Position numbers and translations under genes: made by a program
The notes under the pieces: model-generated
What the model was told of the DNA's origin: nothing
Databases searched by the model: none
What the model saw: the letters and a program-made list of their open reading frames with translations, nothing else
In this document: piece by piece, positions 10,548 through 21,500 of the stretch
Position numbering within the stretch: position 1 is the first letter of the stretch
Layout of the letters: each line of letters starts with the position of its first letter
From: JAAGZL01 sp050291365
GTDB taxonomy: Bacteria > Pseudomonadota > Gammaproteobacteria > Chromatiales > Chromatiaceae
Reading direction: 5' to 3'
Length of the DNA: 64,000 nt
NCBI GenBank assembly: GCA_050291365.1
Contig: JBNKJS010000006.1
Location: 1 to 64,000, forward strand

Positions 10548-11135
10548 ATGGCCCGTATAAATCTATTACCCTGGCGAGAGGAACTAAGAAAACAGCGCCA
10601 ACGCGAATTTGGAGTAATGATTGCTGGTGCTTTGTTCATTACGATGTTGCTGGGGGTCTATGTGCATATGCACATATCTGGAATGATTGACCACCAGAAG
10701 GCGCGCAACGGGTTCCTTAAACAAGAAATTGCTCAAATGGATCAAAAAATTAAGGAGATCAAGGATCTTGAAAAGACAAAAGCCAAGCTGCTTGCAAGGA
10801 TCAACATAATCCAAGAACTACAGAGCAGTCGCCCGGAAATTGTACATCTGTTTGATGAGTTGGTAACTAGGACCCCAGAAGGATCCTACCTTACAGATGT
10901 AAAGCAGAAAGGTAAGGGTGTAACAATTGATGGTAGAGCACAATCGAACGCTCGTGTTTCCTCCTATATGCGTAATGTTGATGCATCCCAATGGTTGGGA
11001 TCGCCTTCTTTACAGGTTATTGAGAATAAGGATAAAACTGGCACCGGCTTTAGCCATTTTACTTTGAAGGTGAAGCAGATTAACAAGAAGGCCATACCCG
11101 AAACTGATGTGGATCAGCCGGGGGGTGAAAAATGA
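10548..11135 (+). CDS. pilN: Type IV pilus assembly protein PilN
   Basis: 195 residues starting MARINLLPWREELR, the conserved PilM-binding tail. The ATG at 10548 is preferred over a TTG at 10539 because AAGGAG (10531-10536) is correctly spaced only for the ATG. One membrane segment (about 20-42) is followed by a coiled coil (about 45-85) and a ferredoxin-like periplasmic domain. PilN pairs with PilO in the inner-membrane alignment subcomplex. Its stop overlaps the pilO start (ATGA). Confidence 0.95.
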   Translation: MARINLLPWREELRKQRQREFGVMIAGALFITMLLGVYVHMHISGMIDHQKARNGFLKQEIAQMDQKIKEIKDLEKTKAKLLARINIIQELQSSRPEIVHLFDELVTRTPEGSYLTDVKQKGKGVTIDGRAQSNARVSSYMRNVDASQWLGSPSLQVIENKDKTGTGFSHFTLKVKQINKKAIPETDVDQPGGEK

Positions 11136-11755
11136 ATTTTGATGATCTGAATAATCTGGAGCTCTCAGAAATTGGTGATTGGCCTATTGCTGCGAAAGCA
11201 ATCGCCACCTTGTTTCTGTGCATTTTGCTGGGAGTGGCTTGGTATTATATGGATACTGAGGACCAACTACTTGACTTAGAGAAGGTTCAGAAACAGGAGC
11301 TTGTATTAAAGAAGGATTTTGAGAATAAACAACGCAAGGCAGCAAATCTGGATGCATACAAGAAACAGCTCAAGGAGATGCGACAATCCTTTAATGCCAT
11401 GTTGCAACAACTGCCTAATAAGTCAGAGGTAGCGGATCTGTTGGTAGATGTGTCCCAGACAGGCCTAGCAGCAGGGCTAGAGTTTGAGTTGTTCGACCCT
11501 GTTGGTGAGGTGGTAAAGGAGTTCTATGCAGAGCTACCGATAAATATCAAGGTCTATGGGGACTATCATGAGTTTGGTGAATTTATCAGTGGACTTGCGG
11601 CTTTGCCTCGTATCGTAACTATTCATGATGTGCATATCTATCCCCAGAGAGAAAAGGGAGCCAAGAAAAGGGCTAAGGATGTACCAACTGACAAGCTGGT
11701 ACTTCATGCCGTGGCAAAGACCTACCGTTATCTGGATGAGGAGGGCGAAAAATGA
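11132..11755 (+). CDS. pilO: Type IV pilus assembly protein PilO
   Basis: 207 residues. A single transmembrane helix (about 23-42) is followed by a charged coiled coil (about 45-95) and a globular periplasmic domain with the YHEFGEFISGLAALPRIVTIHDV block seen in PilO proteins. It heterodimerises with PilN and contacts PilP. Both ends overlap neighbours by 4 nt, implying tight translational coupling. Confidence 0.95.
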   Translation: MNFDDLNNLELSEIGDWPIAAKAIATLFLCILLGVAWYYMDTEDQLLDLEKVQKQELVLKKDFENKQRKAANLDAYKKQLKEMRQSFNAMLQQLPNKSEVADLLVDVSQTGLAAGLEFELFDPVGEVVKEFYAELPINIKVYGDYHEFGEFISGLAALPRIVTIHDVHIYPQREKGAKKRAKDVPTDKLVLHAVAKTYRYLDEEGEK

Positions 11756-12288
11756 GTAGTGCGTTGTCTGTCATTGCGCGTATTTTTTTGGCCTTCGGCA
11801 TACTCACCCTTGTAGTATCTTGTGGTGATGATGGGATGCAGGACCTAAGGCAGTTTGTGAAGAAGGTCAAGGCTAGAAAGCCTGGCCGTATTGAGCCACT
11901 GCCAGAGATTAAGCAGATTGAGACATTTGTCTATATACCTGGTAATCGACGCAATCCCTTTTTGCCGACCCAGGCAACTGAGTCAGAAGAGGTTGCGCAA
12001 ACTGGAGATGGTCTTGCCCCAGATCCTAATAGGCGCAAAGAAGAGTTGGAACAGTTTCCTCTGGATAGTATCAGGATGGTGGGCACGGTTGATCTGAACG
12101 ATACAATCTGGGGTTTGGTGAAGACTACGGATAAGACTATTTACAAGATTAAGGTCGGTAACTACATGGGACAAAATCATGGTCAGGTTACCAGTATTAC
12201 TGAAGACAAGATTGAATTGACGGAGATCATTCCCAAAAAGCCGCGAGGTTTTATGGAAAGACAGGCGTCGGTATCACTGAGCGAATAA
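11752..12288 (+). CDS. pilP: Type IV pilus biogenesis lipoprotein PilP
   Basis: 178 residues with a lipoprotein signal: hydrophobic stretch, then VVSC with the lipidated Cys at 24. A flexible proline/charge-rich region follows, then a small beta domain (about 95-165; LDSIRMVGTVDLNDTIWGLV). PilP tethers the PilNO complex to the N0/N1 domains of the PilQ secretin across the periplasm. It overlaps pilO and is 12 nt from pilQ. Confidence 0.95.
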   Translation: MSSALSVIARIFLAFGILTLVVSCGDDGMQDLRQFVKKVKARKPGRIEPLPEIKQIETFVYIPGNRRNPFLPTQATESEEVAQTGDGLAPDPNRRKEELEQFPLDSIRMVGTVDLNDTIWGLVKTTDKTIYKIKVGNYMGQNHGQVTSITEDKIELTEIIPKKPRGFMERQASVSLSE

Positions 12289-12300
12289 GTCAGGGGAACA

Positions 12301-14523
12301 ATGATGAGACATTCATTAGTTAAAACATCATCGGAACAATTTAGTGGAAGAGATAGAGAGAGGTCTAATCCTTTCAGGTTGGTTGTCTGGTTCTTGCTGA
12401 CATCACTGGCTTTAAGTTTGCCGGCTGTTAGCTTGGCTGGCGGCAACATATTACAGGATATAAGCGTCTCCTCTCTGCCTGGAAATATTGTTGAGATAAC
12501 CTTGACGGCACAGGACCCTGTTCCTTTGCCGAATAGTTTTGCTACAGAAAGTCCAGCCAGGATTGCGATTGATATGCAGGGCATGAAAAGCGCGCTTGCC
12601 AAGAAATCGCAGGCCGTCGGAATTGGTATGGTGCGCAGTATTACCGCTGTTGAGGCTGGGGATAGAACCCGCGTGGTAGTTAATTTAGCGGATGCTGCTA
12701 CCCATGAGATAAAAGCTGCTGGAAACCAGGTGATAGTGCGCATCAATGCAGGTAGTGCACAGGTCGCTGCAGCTAAATCAGCAACTGGGGTGACTAAGGG
12801 TGACAATGGCACAATGCTGCCATCTCTTGACTCCAAAAGTGTGGAGAATATAGATTTTCGTCGCGGCAGTGATGGAGAGGGTCGAGTACTAATAACCCTT
12901 AGCGATCCTTCCATAGTAGCCGATCTGAGGGAAGAGGGCGGCAAGGTCGTTCTGGATTTTATTGGTACATCTCTACCTGAAAAATTTATGCGAAAGTTTG
13001 ATGTTGCCGACTTTGCTACTCCGGTGAAAGATTTTGAGGTTACATACAAGGATGATAGTGTCCATTTAGAGATAAGCGCTGAAGGTGATTTTGAACATCT
13101 TGCATATCAGGCAAACAATTTGTTTGCTATCGAGTTTAGACCTCTGACATCGTCAGAAAAAGAGCAGCTGCAGAAAGAGCGGCTGGTATATACAGGAGAG
13201 AGGCTGTCGCTGAATTTCCAGCAGATTGAGGTGCGTGCAGTACTGCAGCTACTGGCGGATTTTACCAATCTGAATTTGGTCACTAGTGATAGCGTTACTG
13301 GATCCATCACCTTGCGTTTGCAAAATGTGCCCTGGGACCAGGCCTTGGATATTATTTTGAAGGCCAAGGGTCTTTCCATGCGCAAAAATGACAATGTTGT
13401 TATGGTTGCGCCGACTGAAGAGATGGCTGCAAGGGAGAAACTGGAGCTTGAATCCAAACAGCAGATAGAAGAGCTTGCCCCTCTACGCTCAGAATATATT
13501 CAGATCAACTACGCCAAGGCTGCAGATATCGCGGACTTGCTTAAGTCTGAAGAAAATCAGCTGCTAACCCCTGAGCGGGGAAATGTTACTGTGGATGAAC
13601 GCACTAACACACTGTTAGTTCGAGATACTCTAGCAAAACTTCAGGATATCAACAGATTAGTCAAGAAGCTGGATATTCCTGTTCGTCAAGTGTTGATCGA
13701 TAGCAGAGTGGTTATCGCCAACGATGATTTTGCCAAAGATGTAGGTGTGCGCTTTGGGCTCAACGGCAACCACTACGACAATGTAACCAATAATGAAATG
13801 ATGGTTGCGGGTGGCAAGCCTGGTCATATATGGGGTCTGAGTGCTGCGGATACAGGCAATTTCATGAACTTTGTCACTTCAGGGATTGAAAATCCATCCG
13901 ATCCACAGCGGGTTGGACCAGAAGCATTAATGGTAAATATGCCTGCACTTTTAGGTGGTGACAGAGGGGGAGCTATCAATTTACTAGTAGGCAAGATTGG
14001 GTCATATCTATTACAACTAGAGCTCTCAGCTATGCAGCAAGAGGGCAAGGGCGAGATTATCTCTAGTCCAAGAGTAGTTACTTCTGATCGCAGCGCCGCA
14101 GTGATAAAGTCTGGTATTGAGATTCCGTACCAACAATCTACATCCAGTGGTGCTACAAACATAGCTTTTAAAGAGGCGGTGTTAAGCCTTGAGGTAACTC
14201 CGCAGATTACTCCAGACGACAGGGTTATTATGGATCTTACCATCAATAAAGATAACCCCGATTATACGCGTTCTATTTTAGGTGTACCCCCCATTGATAC
14301 ACGAGAGATAAACACGTCAGTGCTGGTGGATAACGGGGAAACCGTAGTGCTAGGCGGTGTGTTTGAGCGAACTCATTCAACTAGCTCAGAAAGAATACCT
14401 TTTTTTGGTGATCTTCCATATATCGGATTCATGTTCAAGCAGAAGGCTAAAGTGGATAACAATACTGAACTGCTGATTTTTGTTACACCCAAGATCCTAA
14501 AGGAGACATTAGGGATGCGTTGA
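12301..14523 (+). CDS. pilQ: Type IV pilus secretin PilQ
   Basis: 740 residues. A basic N-terminus and membrane segment (about 22-45) act as a signal. Two AMIN-type peptidoglycan-binding regions (about 50-150 and 180-280) precede the STN and secretin-N domains (about 300-470). The C-terminal secretin domain (about 500-738) contains VPPIDTREINTSVLVDNGETVVLGG and ends in the GDLPYIGFMFK and ELLIFVTPKIL blocks. It forms the outer-membrane channel for the pilus. Last gene of the pil operon, followed by a strong terminator. Confidence 0.96.
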   Translation: MMRHSLVKTSSEQFSGRDRERSNPFRLVVWFLLTSLALSLPAVSLAGGNILQDISVSSLPGNIVEITLTAQDPVPLPNSFATESPARIAIDMQGMKSALAKKSQAVGIGMVRSITAVEAGDRTRVVVNLADAATHEIKAAGNQVIVRINAGSAQVAAAKSATGVTKGDNGTMLPSLDSKSVENIDFRRGSDGEGRVLITLSDPSIVADLREEGGKVVLDFIGTSLPEKFMRKFDVADFATPVKDFEVTYKDDSVHLEISAEGDFEHLAYQANNLFAIEFRPLTSSEKEQLQKERLVYTGERLSLNFQQIEVRAVLQLLADFTNLNLVTSDSVTGSITLRLQNVPWDQALDIILKAKGLSMRKNDNVVMVAPTEEMAAREKLELESKQQIEELAPLRSEYIQINYAKAADIADLLKSEENQLLTPERGNVTVDERTNTLLVRDTLAKLQDINRLVKKLDIPVRQVLIDSRVVIANDDFAKDVGVRFGLNGNHYDNVTNNEMMVAGGKPGHIWGLSAADTGNFMNFVTSGIENPSDPQRVGPEALMVNMPALLGGDRGGAINLLVGKIGSYLLQLELSAMQQEGKGEIISSPRVVTSDRSAAVIKSGIEIPYQQSTSSGATNIAFKEAVLSLEVTPQITPDDRVIMDLTINKDNPDYTRSILGVPPIDTREINTSVLVDNGETVVLGGVFERTHSTSSERIPFFGDLPYIGFMFKQKAKVDNNTELLIFVTPKILKETLGMR

Positions 14524-14556
14524 TTTTGGCTGCCTATCTAGCCGGAGTCTAGGATC

Positions 14557-14592
14557 AAAAAAGGGTGTGTCTGCTGGCACACCCTTTTGTCT
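14557..14592 (+). terminator. Rho-independent terminator after pilQ
   Basis: AAAAGGGTGTG, loop, then CACACCCTTTT followed by GTCTTTTG gives an 11-bp stem with a T-rich tail, 34 nt after the pilQ stop. It separates pilMNOPQ from aroK. Confidence 0.8.
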
Positions 14593-14672
14593 TTTGTCAC
14601 AATGCCCAGATTAGATTTCCATCAACACATTATTTTAAACAATATGTATATAGTCTATGTTATTTGATAAAG

Positions 14673-15197
14673 ATGTTACCTAATCCAAAAAATATCTTTT
14701 TGATTGGTCCCATGGGTGTTGGCAAAAGTACCATTGGGCGGCAGTTGGCAAAGCTGTTGCGAATGGAGTTTGAAGACACCGATCATGAGATCCAACGTAG
14801 AACCGGTGTAGATATTCCTACGATATTTGATTTTGAGGGAGAAGAGGGGTTCCGGCGCAGGGAGAAGGCGGTAGTTGAAGAGCTGACCAGCCAAGCCGGA
14901 TTGGTGTTGGCTACAGGAGGAGGCGTTGTTTTGGATCCGAATAATCGACGCTGCCTTTCGGGGCGTGGAGTTGTGGTCTATCTATCATGCTCTCCGGAAC
15001 AGCAGTACGATCGAACCAGGCAGGACAGGAATCGTCCGCTGCTGCAGACAGATGACCCAATGGGCAAGCTGCAAAATATTATGGAAGAGCGTGAGCCGAT
15101 CTATAGTGAGTTGGCCGATCTTGTGGTTTCAACAGAAAAGCGTAATGCAGTAACCGTGGCAAAAGAGATAGTAAAACGGCTGAAAGAACTAGACTGA
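14673..15197 (+). CDS. aroK: Shikimate kinase I
   Basis: 174 residues from the ATG at 14673, close to the usual 173; an in-frame upstream extension overlaps the terminator and is rejected. Walker A is GPMGVGKST (12-20). The shikimate-binding DTDHEIQRRTG (about 34-44), FRRREKAV, ATGGGVV and the lid NRPLL follow. It phosphorylates shikimate with ATP in aromatic amino acid synthesis. aroB follows after 8 nt, the standard aroKB pair. Confidence 0.96.
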   Translation: MLPNPKNIFLIGPMGVGKSTIGRQLAKLLRMEFEDTDHEIQRRTGVDIPTIFDFEGEEGFRRREKAVVEELTSQAGLVLATGGGVVLDPNNRRCLSGRGVVVYLSCSPEQQYDRTRQDRNRPLLQTDDPMGKLQNIMEEREPIYSELADLVVSTEKRNAVTVAKEIVKRLKELD

Positions 15198-15205
15198 AAC
15201 CAGTT

Positions 15206-16291
15206 ATGCAAAATGAAATAACAACAGTAGTAGTTGACTTGGGAGATCGTTCCTATCCGATTCATATCGGCAGTGGGATTATTGGTCGTTCAGAGCTATA
15301 TCAAGATCATATCCATGGAAAACAAGTATTGGTGGTAACCAATGAAACTGTAGCGCCACTTTATCTTGATCAGGTAGTTAAGGCGCTCACGCCATATCAG
15401 TGTGAGGTGGTCATTCTTCCAGATGGCGAAAAGTATAAGACCCTGGATGTATGGCAGACCATTTTCAACTCCCTGTTACAGCATAGGTTTGATCGTCAAT
15501 GCACAATCCTAGCGCTGGGAGGAGGAGTTGTGGGTGACATGGCAGGTTTTGCTGCCGCCAGTTACCAGCGTGGAATTAACTTTATACAGGTGCCTACTAC
15601 CCTCCTGGCTCAGGTCGATTCTTCTGTGGGCGGTAAGACTGGAGTGAACCATCCCCTAGGTAAGAATATGATCGGGGCATTTCATCAGCCCCAGTGCGTA
15701 ATAGCTGATACAGAGTCGCTCAATACCCTGGATGATCGCCAGCTCTCTGCTGGCATTGCTGAAGTTATAAAATATGGTTTGATAAATGATCCTGAATTGT
15801 TTGAGTGGCTGGAGGAGAATATCGAATCTCTACTTTCTCGTGATCCTGGGTCTTTGACTTATGCTATAGAAAGATCATGCATCGACAAGGCACAAGTGGT
15901 AGCTGCTGATGAGCTTGAGGCCGGACAGCGCGCCCTGCTAAATCTTGGGCATACATTTGGTCATGCGATTGAGACAGGTATAGGTTATGGCGGATGGTTG
16001 CATGGCGAAGCGGTGGGCGCGGGGATCTGTATGGCGGCCAGGCTTTCTGTGGAGCAAGGATGGATGACCCGGGAGGATGAGGAGCGTATTTCCTCTCTAA
16101 TTGTCAAATCAGGATTGCCTACGGAACCTCCAGAAGAGCTCAATGCAGATCAGATACTAGGGCTTATGGCCGTTGACAAAAAGGTTCAAGATGGCAATCT
16201 TAGGCTAGTCTTGATGAAGGGAATAGGAAAAGCTGTTGTTACTGATAGATTTGATTTAGGCAAGTTAAAACATACCCTGAACTCATACTGA
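15206..16291 (+). CDS. aroB: 3-dehydroquinate synthase
   Basis: 361 residues, normal length. NAD-binding and active-site blocks are present: LPDGEKYKTLDVW (near 71-83), LGGGVVGDMAGFAAASYQRG, PTTLLAQVDSSVGGKTGVNHPLGKNMIG, and the metal-binding GHTFGHAIE and LHGEAVGAG. It converts DAHP to 3-dehydroquinate, the second shikimate-pathway step. Between aroK (8 nt) and damX (16 nt), consistent with one transcript. Confidence 0.97.
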   Translation: MQNEITTVVVDLGDRSYPIHIGSGIIGRSELYQDHIHGKQVLVVTNETVAPLYLDQVVKALTPYQCEVVILPDGEKYKTLDVWQTIFNSLLQHRFDRQCTILALGGGVVGDMAGFAAASYQRGINFIQVPTTLLAQVDSSVGGKTGVNHPLGKNMIGAFHQPQCVIADTESLNTLDDRQLSAGIAEVIKYGLINDPELFEWLEENIESLLSRDPGSLTYAIERSCIDKAQVVAADELEAGQRALLNLGHTFGHAIETGIGYGGWLHGEAVGAGICMAARLSVEQGWMTREDEERISSLIVKSGLPTEPPEELNADQILGLMAVDKKVQDGNLRLVLMKGIGKAVVTDRFDLGKLKHTLNSY

Positions 16292-16307
16292 CGAAGAGAT
16301 CAAAGGC

Positions 16308-18362
16308 ATGCCTACGAGCGAATCAACTAATTTGAAGCAAGATGGTGAATCAGCCTGGAGCGATACATATTTTGCAAGCCCAGAACTTTCCCAGCGGGCT
16401 GATCTGCTCAGACATCTGACTGAAAACAGCAATCTCATACCCTTGATTAGAGGCGTCGAGGGAATGGGTAAAACTACATTTATTCAGCATTTACTGGATC
16501 TTGCGCCGGAGAATTGGATTCCAGTAGAGATCAATGCTGATGTGATGTTGCAGCCAGATACCCTGCTGGCGAATCTGGCGGGGATGTTTGACCAGGATGA
16601 TAGAAGTGAACGTTTAATTGATGACCTCGTTAGACATTTTCACGATCTACGCCAGGATGGTTTTTTGCCGGTAATAATCGTTGATGATGCGCACCTTTTA
16701 CCTGAGGCCAGTATTATCACGTTGTTGAGGTTGCACGAGAGAGGTGCCGATGATGTCCCGCTGGCGCAGATTCTACTCTTTGCCGAGCCGGAGATTGATG
16801 ATCTATTAAAGACGCCGCAGCTACGGGTGATGAATCTTAAGTCACTCCAGTTGCTGGACATGCCGGAATTTACCCTGGAACAGACCGGACTTTATCTGGA
16901 ACATCTTTTGTCTTCAGAGGAGCTGTCCTCTATTAAACCACTAACTGATTACCAGATAGATAAAATTCATGATGAAACAGGCGGCTCTCCAGGATTGATT
17001 AAGCAGTATGCCCAAGGGCTTATTGATTCAAGCAATGAACCCACATCAACATTTAATACGAGCGATTATTTTTCTGGTAAAAATATCGTTGTTGGGTTGA
17101 TCGCTATATTTGTGGTGCTGGTCTTGATATATCAGGACGATATCAATGCCATATTTTCCGGCGACAAAGAGACGAATGTTGCAGCCCAAAGGCCTCAGAT
17201 TGATGCTGGAGGCTCTATGCCTCTTGCTTTGCCAGATTCAAAGGAGGTGGCTGTTTTAGAACAAGAGATAGCAGAATTTAACCTTGAAAACCAGGCGGTG
17301 CCAGGTGATATGGAAAAGGTTGAAGGAGAGGAGGCGGATCTGGGGCCTGTTACAGATGAGGGAAATGAGAAGACAGCAGAGTTGGTTACCGAGCCTAAAA
17401 AGCAAGCTGCGCAACCAGAAATGGACAAGGTGCAGCCAGAGCCAGAAGTGACGGCTCCACCGCCACCAGAAGAAACAAAACCACCCCGGCGAGCGGAGGC
17501 AACGGTAGCCGAAACCCAAGCGCTCTCGGGGGCGAAGGAAGTGCCGGCACCTGCGTCCGTAGAGAAGGAGGTAGCTAAAAAGGCCGCTCCTGCGGAAAAT
17601 GTGCCACCAAAGCGTATTGAGAATAAGGATCAGATTAAGAAACAGGAGCCCAAACTGAGTAAAGCGGCACTTCCGGTTAAGCCGGTAAAAAAACAAGAGA
17701 TTGCGCAAAAGGAACCAGAGGTGATCAAACAAGAGCCTAAGATCCAAAGCCAGGCCGTTAAGAAGCCAAAAGAGACTGTCGAGGTTAAGCAAAAGCTAGC
17801 GACACCACCAGCAAGGCCAAAGGCTAAAACAGCAGCCCCTGAGGTCAAGCAGCCAGTTAAACCTGTGGAAGTCAGGCCGCCTAGTCCAATCCAGAAAAAG
17901 GCTCATCCCGCCCCGGCTCCGGTGGAAGATAGATCAACAGTGCTGGTTACAGAAGATGTGTCGGCAGTAAAGCTGATTGATAAACCAGCAAAACAGATTG
18001 TAGAACAGCCTGCAGGCACCGGCAACAAACCGGCTGTAACTACGATGAAGAAGAGATCAGGCCGGTTCTTGAGAGAGGCGTGGTTACTAAAGCAGAAGCC
18101 TTCCAGCTATACCATCCAGCTTGTGGGCCTTCAGGACGAAAAAGGAATAACAGGATTTATCAAACGCCACTCTGTGGACGGACCAATCGCATATTATCGC
18201 ACTTTGCGCAACGGCAAGCCTTGGTTTCCCGTGTTGTATGGAGCTTATTCCACCAAGGCTCGAGCTGTCACTGCGCGTGGTAAATTGCCAAAAAGCCTCA
18301 TTGATTCAGGCGCTTGGCTGCGAACTCTAGGCTCAGTTCAAAAAGATATACGAGCCAGGTAA
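16308..18362 (+). CDS. damX: DamX-like cell-division protein (AAA ATPase, membrane segment, SPOR domain)
   Basis: 684 residues. N-terminal ExeA/AAA-like ATPase domain with Walker A GVEGMGKTT (49-57) and Walker B PVIIVDDAH (121-129); one transmembrane helix (about 258-276, IVVGLIAIFVVLVLIY); a very long low-complexity Lys/Pro/Glu/Ala periplasmic linker (about 290-600); and a C-terminal SPOR domain (about 608-680, SYTIQLVGLQDEKGI..VLYGAYSTKARA) that binds denuded septal peptidoglycan. Position after aroKB is the standard place for damX. Longer than E. coli DamX (428 residues) because it keeps the ATPase domain, as in several other Gammaproteobacteria. Confidence 0.9.
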   Translation: MPTSESTNLKQDGESAWSDTYFASPELSQRADLLRHLTENSNLIPLIRGVEGMGKTTFIQHLLDLAPENWIPVEINADVMLQPDTLLANLAGMFDQDDRSERLIDDLVRHFHDLRQDGFLPVIIVDDAHLLPEASIITLLRLHERGADDVPLAQILLFAEPEIDDLLKTPQLRVMNLKSLQLLDMPEFTLEQTGLYLEHLLSSEELSSIKPLTDYQIDKIHDETGGSPGLIKQYAQGLIDSSNEPTSTFNTSDYFSGKNIVVGLIAIFVVLVLIYQDDINAIFSGDKETNVAAQRPQIDAGGSMPLALPDSKEVAVLEQEIAEFNLENQAVPGDMEKVEGEEADLGPVTDEGNEKTAELVTEPKKQAAQPEMDKVQPEPEVTAPPPPEETKPPRRAEATVAETQALSGAKEVPAPASVEKEVAKKAAPAENVPPKRIENKDQIKKQEPKLSKAALPVKPVKKQEIAQKEPEVIKQEPKIQSQAVKKPKETVEVKQKLATPPARPKAKTAAPEVKQPVKPVEVRPPSPIQKKAHPAPAPVEDRSTVLVTEDVSAVKLIDKPAKQIVEQPAGTGNKPAVTTMKKRSGRFLREAWLLKQKPSSYTIQLVGLQDEKGITGFIKRHSVDGPIAYYRTLRNGKPWFPVLYGAYSTKARAVTARGKLPKSLIDSGAWLRTLGSVQKDIRAR

Positions 18363-18399
18363 AATGTAGGCAAGAAAACCAGGATTAGTGAAAAAATTG

Positions 18400-18424
18400 C
18401 CCTTTGGCTCTGGTCTAAAGGGCT
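18400..18424 (+). terminator. Weak stem-loop after damX
   Basis: GCCCTTT, an 11-nt loop, then AAAGGGC forms a 7-bp stem about 37 nt after damX, followed by TTAACTCTATT rather than a clean T-run. Possible terminator of aroK-aroB-damX. Confidence 0.4.
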
Positions 18425-18587
18425 TAACTCTATTATCCTACGCTGTTCTGTGTGACTAAATTTAGCTGGTATCCAGACTATTTGGTCTTGAGTGCCGTGC
18501 ACTATGCTGCCGGTGCCTATTGTATTTTTTAATATTGCTGGTGTCCGATTATGTGATTACCGGCCTAGTTTGAAGATGAGGTTTGCG

Positions 18588-21500
18588 ATGACCACAGGGG
18601 CTTTACCTGCCAAGCAAGGATTGTACGATCCAAAAAATGAACATGACGCCTGTGGAGTTGGCTTTATAGCAGATATCAAGGGAGTGAAGAGTCATAAGAT
18701 TGTTCTTCAGGGATTGGAGATACTTAAGAATCTGACTCACCGGGGCGCGGTTGGCGCCGACCCATTGGCGGGCGACGGTGCTGGGCTGCTGATGCAGATT
18801 CCAGATGAGTTCCTGCGTGCTGAAGCCGGTTTTGAACTTCCGCCTGCTGGGGAATACGGCGTGGGCATGATTTTTCTGCCCCAAAATGATTCGTCCCGTA
18901 AGCAGTGCGAAGAGAAAGTGGCTTACTATATTGCCGCCGAAGGCCAAAAGTTTCTTGGGTGGCGCGATGTGCCCGTAGACAATGAGAGCCTGGGTGAGTC
19001 GGTTAAAGATAGTGAGCCGGTCATTCGTCAGATCTTTATAGGTCGTGGCTCCAGTTGTAGTGATCAGGATGCCTTTGAGCGCAAGCTGTTTGTAATCCGC
19101 AAACAGATTGAAAATGAGATACGTGAGTCCGACAGCAGTGGTAGCGAGAGCTTCTATATCGCATCTATGTCCTCTCGAGTGTTGCTGTATAAGGGCATGC
19201 TGCTTGCCAACCAAGTAGGTGTTTACTATAGCGATCTGGTAGATGAGCGCGTAGTCAGCGCCCTGGCGCTGGTGCACCAGCGTTTCTCCACCAACACCTT
19301 CCCTACCTGGAATCTGGCCCACCCCTTCCGCATGATCGCCCACAATGGTGAGATCAATACCCTGCGCGGTAACGTAAACTGGATGGCGGCGCGCAGGCAT
19401 ACCATGTTCTCTGAGGTGTTGGGAGAAGATCTGGATAAGGTGTGGCCGCTAATACCAGAGGGGCAATCTGATTCTGCCTGTTTCGATAATGCGCTAGAAC
19501 TTTTAGTTCAGGGCGGCTATTCACTGGCCCACGCCATGATGCTGCTGATCCCAGAGGCCTGGCACAATAATCCACTGATGGATAATGCCAGACGCGCTTT
19601 TTACGAATACCACTCTGCGGTGATGGAGCCTTGGGATGGTCCGGCTGCCGTGGCCTTCACCGATGGTCGCCAGATTGGCGCTACCCTGGATAGAAACGGT
19701 CTGCGCCCGGCACGTTACCTGATTACCGATGACAACATGGTGGTGATGGCCTCTGAGATGGGCGTCCTGACCATCCCTGAAGAGAAGATAGTCAAAAAGT
19801 GGCGACTGCAGCCGGGTAAGATGCTGCTTATCGATATGGAGAAGGGACGCATCATCGATGATGAAGAGATTAAAGCTGAACTCTCAGCCAAGCGTCCATA
19901 CCAGAAGTGGCTGGATGAGACCCAGATCATGGTGCGCGACCTGCCGGTGACGGTCTCTCCCATGGCTCCGGATGACGAAACCCTGTTAAAGAGGCAGCAG
20001 GCATTTGGCTATACCCAGGAAGATATCAAACTCCTTATGATGCCGATGGCGGCATCTGGCCAGGAGGCGATAGGCTCCATGGGTGCCGACAACCCGGTGG
20101 CGGTACTTTCCAATCAGCCGAAGCCGCTGTTTAACTATTTCAAACAGACCTTTGCCCAGGTTACCAACCCTCCGATTGACCCGATCAGAGAGGATCTGGT
20201 GATGTCCCTTGTGTCCCAGATCGGGCCACGTCCAAACCTGCTGGAGCTGGATCAGACCTCTGCGCAGAAGAGGCTGGAGGTAACCAGCCCATTGATTACC
20301 AACACCAGTCTGGCGCGGGTACGTTGTATAGACGCCCTGACCAAGGGGGCGTTTCGTACCTTTACCGCAGATATCTGCTATCCGGCGGATCAGGGGGCGG
20401 ACGGCATGGAGCCAGCCCTGAATGCCATATGCGAGACCGCCGAAAAGGCTGTGCGTGAGGGGTACAATATTCTGATCTTATCCGATCGCTGTATGGACTC
20501 CGATCACATAGCCATCCCTGTGTTACTGGCTACAGCCGCAGTGCATCATCATCTGGTGCGCACTGGCTTGCGTACCTCATCCGGTCTGGTTGTCGAGACC
20601 GGTGCCGCCCGTGAGGTACATCACTTCGCAGTATTGGCAGGTTATGGTGCTGAGGCCATCAACCCCTACGTTGCGCTGGATACCATAGCCAAGCTTAGAC
20701 ATCAGCTGCCGGAAAAGGTCAGCAAAAATGAGGTATTGAAGCGCTACAAAAAGGCCGTTGGTAAAGGCCTGCTTAAGGTGATGTCCAAGATGGGCATCTC
20801 TACCTATCAGTCTTACTGTGGAGCCCAAATCTTCGATGCCGTCGGGCTCTCCACCGAACTGGTAGATAAATATTTCACCGGCACTTCAACCAGCATCGAA
20901 GGTATTGGGCTGAGAGAGATAGCGGAAGAGGCGGTGCGCTGGCATCGCAATGCCTTTGGAGATGCCCCGATCTATCGCAACGCCCTGGATGTGGGCGGCG
21001 ACTACGCCCACAGGCTGCGGGGGGAGGATCATGCGTGGACTGCGGATACCATCTCCAAGCTACAACATGCAACCAGGGCCAACGACGCCAAGACCTTCGC
21101 TGAGTTTTCGCGCCTGATCAATGAACAGAATGAGAGACTGCTCACTCTGCGCGGTCTATTCGAATTTAAGTGGGGCATGGAGCCGGTACCCCTGGAAGAG
21201 GTGGAGCCGGCCTCAGAGATTGTTAAACGCTTTGCCACTGGTGCTATGTCCTTTGGTTCAATCTCCATGGAGGCTCACTCCACCCTGGCTATTGCCATGA
21301 ATCGGATTGGAGGTAAGTCCAACACTGGCGAGGGGGGTGAAGAGCCAGAGCGCTTCGAGCCAATGGAAGATGGCACAAGCAACCCCAGGCGTTCCGCCAT
21401 CAAGCAGGTGGCGTCAGGGCGTTTCGGTGTAACCATCGAGTATCTGGTGAACTCTGATGATATCCAGATCAAGATGGCACAGGGTGCCAAGCCCGGAGAG

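Noticed and set aside
12183..13049. 288-codon open frame opposite pilQ
   Set aside because: It is an antisense shadow of pilQ; Ser/Ala/Thr-rich composition typical of antisense frames.
18492..18587. N-terminal extension of GltB
   Set aside because: No ribosome binding site at 18492; the Cys nucleophile and GAGGT spacing support the start at 18588.
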